From assembly GCF_029626035.1 (NCBI RefSeq), contig NZ_JARUBE010000003.1:5208001-5272000 (forward strand): a stretch of 64,000 bases of DNA, written 5' to 3'. The notes beneath the pieces were generated by a model. That model was not told the origin of the DNA. It ran no database searches and was given only the letters and a program-made list of their open reading frames with translations. This document shows positions 61,657-64,000 of the stretch, piece by piece. Each line of letters begins with the position of its first letter. Position 1 is the stretch's first letter. A program made the translations under genes and the position numbers. The DNA is from Micromonospora sp. WMMD980. Lineage in GTDB: Bacteria; Actinomycetota; Actinomycetes; Mycobacteriales; Micromonosporaceae.

Positions 61657-61742
61657 TGTCCCGGTCAACACCCTCAACGCCAGAGTTGACATCGGTATCC
61701 GTCGAAATGATGTCGGCGGCCGAGCGTGGGGAGGTGGGACCG

Positions 61743-62660
61743 GTGCGTGTGTCAGCGATGACGTCGGACCCGGCGCCGTGGGAGTGGGAGTTCGACTGGC
61801 ACCTGACGAACCGCTGCAACTTCTTCTGCGAGTACTGCCATCCGCAGATTCGTCACGTGTTGAACAAGAAGCACCTGAACGAGCCCGACGCCGACCTGGT
61901 GGTGCGGCGCTTCGAGGATCTCGACCGCACGAGTCTCGTGCACATGTCGGGCGGAGAGCCGTTCCTGTTTCCCGGGTTCGTCGAACTTTGCGCCGGGCTG
62001 ACCCGCCGCAACTGGATCAGCATCAACACCAACCTGGCGTCGCCCGAGCTGGTCACCCGCTTCGCCAACGAGGTGGACCCGACGCGGGTGGCCAAGATCG
62101 TGGCGGCCCTGCACGTACCGGAGCGGGAACGCCTCGGGTTGCCGATGACGGAGTACGCCGAGTCGTTCCGGATCCTGCGCGGGGCCGGCTTCGACGTGGT
62201 GGCACTCTACGTGCTCTTCCCGCCGCTGCTCCCGCGGCTACGCGACGACTTGGCGTCGCTGGCGGCTCTCGGAGTGGATCCGCTGCGGGCCAAGGTGTTC
62301 AAGGGCGTCTACGACGGTCGCCGGTACCCCGAGGCGTACACCGACGCGCAGCGTGAGCTGATCCTGGAGAACTCCGGCGAGTACACCTTCAACCGGCCGT
62401 ACCTCGACGGGATGCTCGCCTTCCGCGGCCAGCCCTGCACGGCGGGGATGACCTCCTTCAAGGTGACCGTGACCGGTGAGGTTCGGCGGTGTGCTTCTGT
62501 GCCGACCAGCTACGGGAACCTCTACGACGGGACCTTCCGGCCCGCCTCCGCACCGGAGCCGTGCCCGGCGAAGCGTGTCCTGGTCCTGTCGCAGTGCATG
62601 GCGTACCTCGTCGATCCGCCACAGCCCGCATCCGCCGTCGCTGCCCCGTCGCGTTCGTGA
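61743..62660 (+). CDS. radical SAM enzyme with C-terminal cysteine cluster
   Basis: 305 aa from GTG 61743 (GGGAGGTGGG upstream). The 4Fe-4S motif is LTNRCNFFCEYCHPQIRH (CxxxCxxC), with SGGEPFLFPGF (GGE) and INTNLAS. The C-terminal third has further cysteines (PCTAGMTSFKVTVTGEVRRC, EPCPAKRVLVLSQC), like a SPASM/twitch auxiliary-cluster region. The substrate is not evident; neither a RiPP precursor nor a quinone-pathway gene adjoins. The archaeal-type SAM synthetase 17 bp downstream would supply its cofactor or a SAM-derived substrate. Confidence 0.85.
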   Translation: MRVSAMTSDPAPWEWEFDWHLTNRCNFFCEYCHPQIRHVLNKKHLNEPDADLVVRRFEDLDRTSLVHMSGGEPFLFPGFVELCAGLTRRNWISINTNLASPELVTRFANEVDPTRVAKIVAALHVPERERLGLPMTEYAESFRILRGAGFDVVALYVLFPPLLPRLRDDLASLAALGVDPLRAKVFKGVYDGRRYPEAYTDAQRELILENSGEYTFNRPYLDGMLAFRGQPCTAGMTSFKVTVTGEVRRCASVPTSYGNLYDGTFRPASAPEPCPAKRVLVLSQCMAYLVDPPQPASAVAAPSRS

Positions 62661-62677
62661 GGAGAGGAGAAAGCGCC

Positions 62678-63904
62678 ATGCAGGTCATCACCAGCCTCGG
62701 AGCGGTACACCCCGACCAGTCACCGTTCGATGTCGCGGAGCGCAAGGGCATCGGCCACCCTGACAGCCTCGCGGACCTGGTCGCCGATAGCTTCTCCCGC
62801 CGCTACTCCGCAACCTGCCAGGAGCGCTTCGGTGCGGTGCCGAACCACTGGGTCGACAAGGTGACGCTGGTGGGCGCAGCCGCTGACGTCCGGTTCGGCG
62901 GGTACGACATCCGCAAGCCGGTCGACTGCTACCTCTTCGGCAAGGTCACCGAGCGGATCGACGGCAACGATGTATCCGTCGCCAAACTGTTCGACGACAC
63001 GGTCCGCGCTGTTCTCACCAGCACGTTGGACGACCCGGCAATCCTTGGGCACCTGCGCATTCACGTGAACAACACCGCCGGCACCGGGGTCGATCACGAC
63101 AGGGAGTTCTACCAGCCTCGGACGGCTGCCGGGATCACGAAGGTGCTCGCCAGTGAGTCCGTCGCCAACGACACCGTCGTGTGCGCCGGGACGAGCCTTC
63201 GTGGCATCGCGGCGCGGACGGCGGTCCGACTGGAGACGCTGCTGACCGGCGCCGCCTTCCGAACTCGCTACCAAACCGGCACCGACGTCAAGGTCATGGT
63301 GGTCCGCGACCGTGGCCAACTGGACGTGACCGCGGCAGTGCCCTTCCATCCCGCCAGCGTTCACGGCTGGTCGGAGTATCGGACGGCGCTGGACGCCATC
63401 CGCGACGAGATCGAGGGTGAGCTCAAGCGGGTGCTCGACGAGACACCGACGGCAGCTGGGGCACGGCTGTCGCTGAACACCAAGGACGTGCCCGGTCGTG
63501 GCTACCTCGCGCCCTTCGGCACCTCACTGGGCAAGGGAGACTGTGGCGCTGTCGGGCGGGGCAACCGGTACAACGGGGCGATCGAGCCCCTTCGTCCGGC
63601 GAGCGGCGAGGCGCCCGCAGGCAAGAACCCGCTTCACCACGTCGGGAAGATCTACACGGCCGTAGCCGACGAACTCGCACGACGCATCATGGCCGAGCTC
63701 GAGACGTACGCCGAGGTGGTCATCGCGGCACGCAACGGCGGCCAGTTGGACGATCCCGCGTACGTGCTCATCCGGTCCGAGGCGCCCATCGGGGCCGCCG
63801 GCGAGGCACTCGCTCGGGCAGCGATGCGGACGGCACCGGGGTACATCCAGCGGTTCCTGGAGACCGACCCGGTGAGTCGCTTCCGCGCGCAGGAGCCGTG
63901 CTGA
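62678..63904 (+). CDS. archaeal-type methionine adenosyltransferase
   Basis: 408 aa; GGAGAGGAG upstream of ATG 62678. It resembles the archaeal AdoMet synthetase family rather than bacterial MetK: VAERKGIGHPDSLADLVADS, HWVDKVTLVGAAADVRFGGY, NNTAGTGVDHDREFYQPR, SLNTKDVPGRGYLAPFGTSL, AVGRGNRYNGAIEPLRPASG and GKNPLHHVGKIYTAVADELA. It would make SAM from methionine and ATP. Bacterial copies are usually accessory and pathway-linked. Its stop overlaps the next ATG. Confidence 0.9.
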   Translation: MQVITSLGAVHPDQSPFDVAERKGIGHPDSLADLVADSFSRRYSATCQERFGAVPNHWVDKVTLVGAAADVRFGGYDIRKPVDCYLFGKVTERIDGNDVSVAKLFDDTVRAVLTSTLDDPAILGHLRIHVNNTAGTGVDHDREFYQPRTAAGITKVLASESVANDTVVCAGTSLRGIAARTAVRLETLLTGAAFRTRYQTGTDVKVMVVRDRGQLDVTAAVPFHPASVHGWSEYRTALDAIRDEIEGELKRVLDETPTAAGARLSLNTKDVPGRGYLAPFGTSLGKGDCGAVGRGNRYNGAIEPLRPASGEAPAGKNPLHHVGKIYTAVADELARRIMAELETYAEVVIAARNGGQLDDPAYVLIRSEAPIGAAGEALARAAMRTAPGYIQRFLETDPVSRFRAQEPC

Positions 63905-64000
63905 TGCCGCCGGCGTTGGACGAGGTTCATCTCCGTCATCTCCGCGAGTTGTGCGCCCGCCCGGCCATGATCGACGACGAAGGCCTCCGCCTCGGAGGCA
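63904..64000 (+). CDS. start of an unidentified gene (cut by window end)
   Basis: ATG 63904 overlaps the stop of the adenosyltransferase (TGATG). Thirty-two residues are visible (MPPALDEVHLRHLRELCARP, then AMIDDEGLRLGG), too few for identification. The overlap implies the same operon as the radical SAM and MAT genes. Confidence 0.5.
   Translation, partial: MPPALDEVHLRHLRELCARPAMIDDEGLRLGG

Noticed and set aside
63902..63918. Seventh copy of the GATGCCGSCGGCATC palindrome
   Set aside because: The sequence is GATGCCGCCGGCGTT; the right arm does not match, so symmetry is lost.
1..64000. CRISPR array or CRISPR-associated Tn7-like (CAST) arrangement
   Set aside because: No regularly spaced repeats or cas genes are visible; only tnsABC-tniQ. 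A CRISPR component left of base 1 cannot be excluded.

Overview
The window is very GC-rich DNA with GTG/ATG starts, tight 4-base gene overlaps and actinobacterial gene families. It most resembles an accessory region of a Micromonosporaceae chromosome (Micromonospora or a relative); that genus-level guess is inference. Almost nothing here is core metabolism. The stretch is a chain of mobile, modification, RiPP and conflict genes separated by gene graveyards.

Layout. (1) 1-4241, minus strand: a Tn7-like transposition operon tnsA-tnsB-tnsC-tniQ, with tniQ running off the window. (2) 4468-15420, plus strand: the right part of an integrative element. It holds a sigma-like protein, a chain of overlapping DNA methyltransferase genes with a PAPS-reductase-like protein, decayed VUT/QueT-like and DpdA-like genes (the 7-deazapurine DNA modification type), an excisionase and a tyrosine integrase next to a tRNA-Lys(TTT) at 15919-15991. 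(3) 16.0-19.1 kb: a graveyard around an intact MurG paralog and a DUF2797 gene. (4) 19.2-26.4 kb: an APH / WIHHxP-like / JmjC-cupin operon facing an XRE-TPR regulator, then an MFS exporter, a GNAT and a GntR regulator. (5) 26.6-35.7 kb: a plus-strand operon of APC permease, PLP decarboxylase, histone-deacetylase-like amidohydrolase, secreted protein, methyltransferase and zinc-ribbon/TPR protein. (6) 35.8-45.2 kb: an FxLD-class lanthipeptide cluster (59-aa precursor, LanB, LanC, two PCMT-type methyltransferases, TPR protein). (7) 45.6-54.8 kb: a conflict/defence-like island with a four-gene SMC-ATPase/nuclease operon and a NYN-LOTUS protein. (8) 55.27 kb: a 5' half of a second tRNA-Lys. (9) 55.5-61.5 kb, minus strand: a second operon whose gene order parallels region 5 (permease, amidohydrolase, GPP34, secreted paralog, GNAT, zinc-ribbon/TPR paralog). 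(10) 61.7 kb to the end: a radical SAM enzyme, an archaeal-type methionine adenosyltransferase and a further coupled gene cut by the window edge.

How the parts fit. The strongest candidates for undescribed biology are the two parallel permease-amidohydrolase-secreted protein-transferase-zinc ribbon/TPR modules flanking the lanthipeptide cluster, the SMC/nuclease operon, and the radical SAM/MAT pair. A 15-bp palindrome, GATGCCGSCGGCATC, recurs six times between 29.8 and 43.7 kb and links region 5 with region 6. All function calls rest on motifs recognised by eye; no database search was run.
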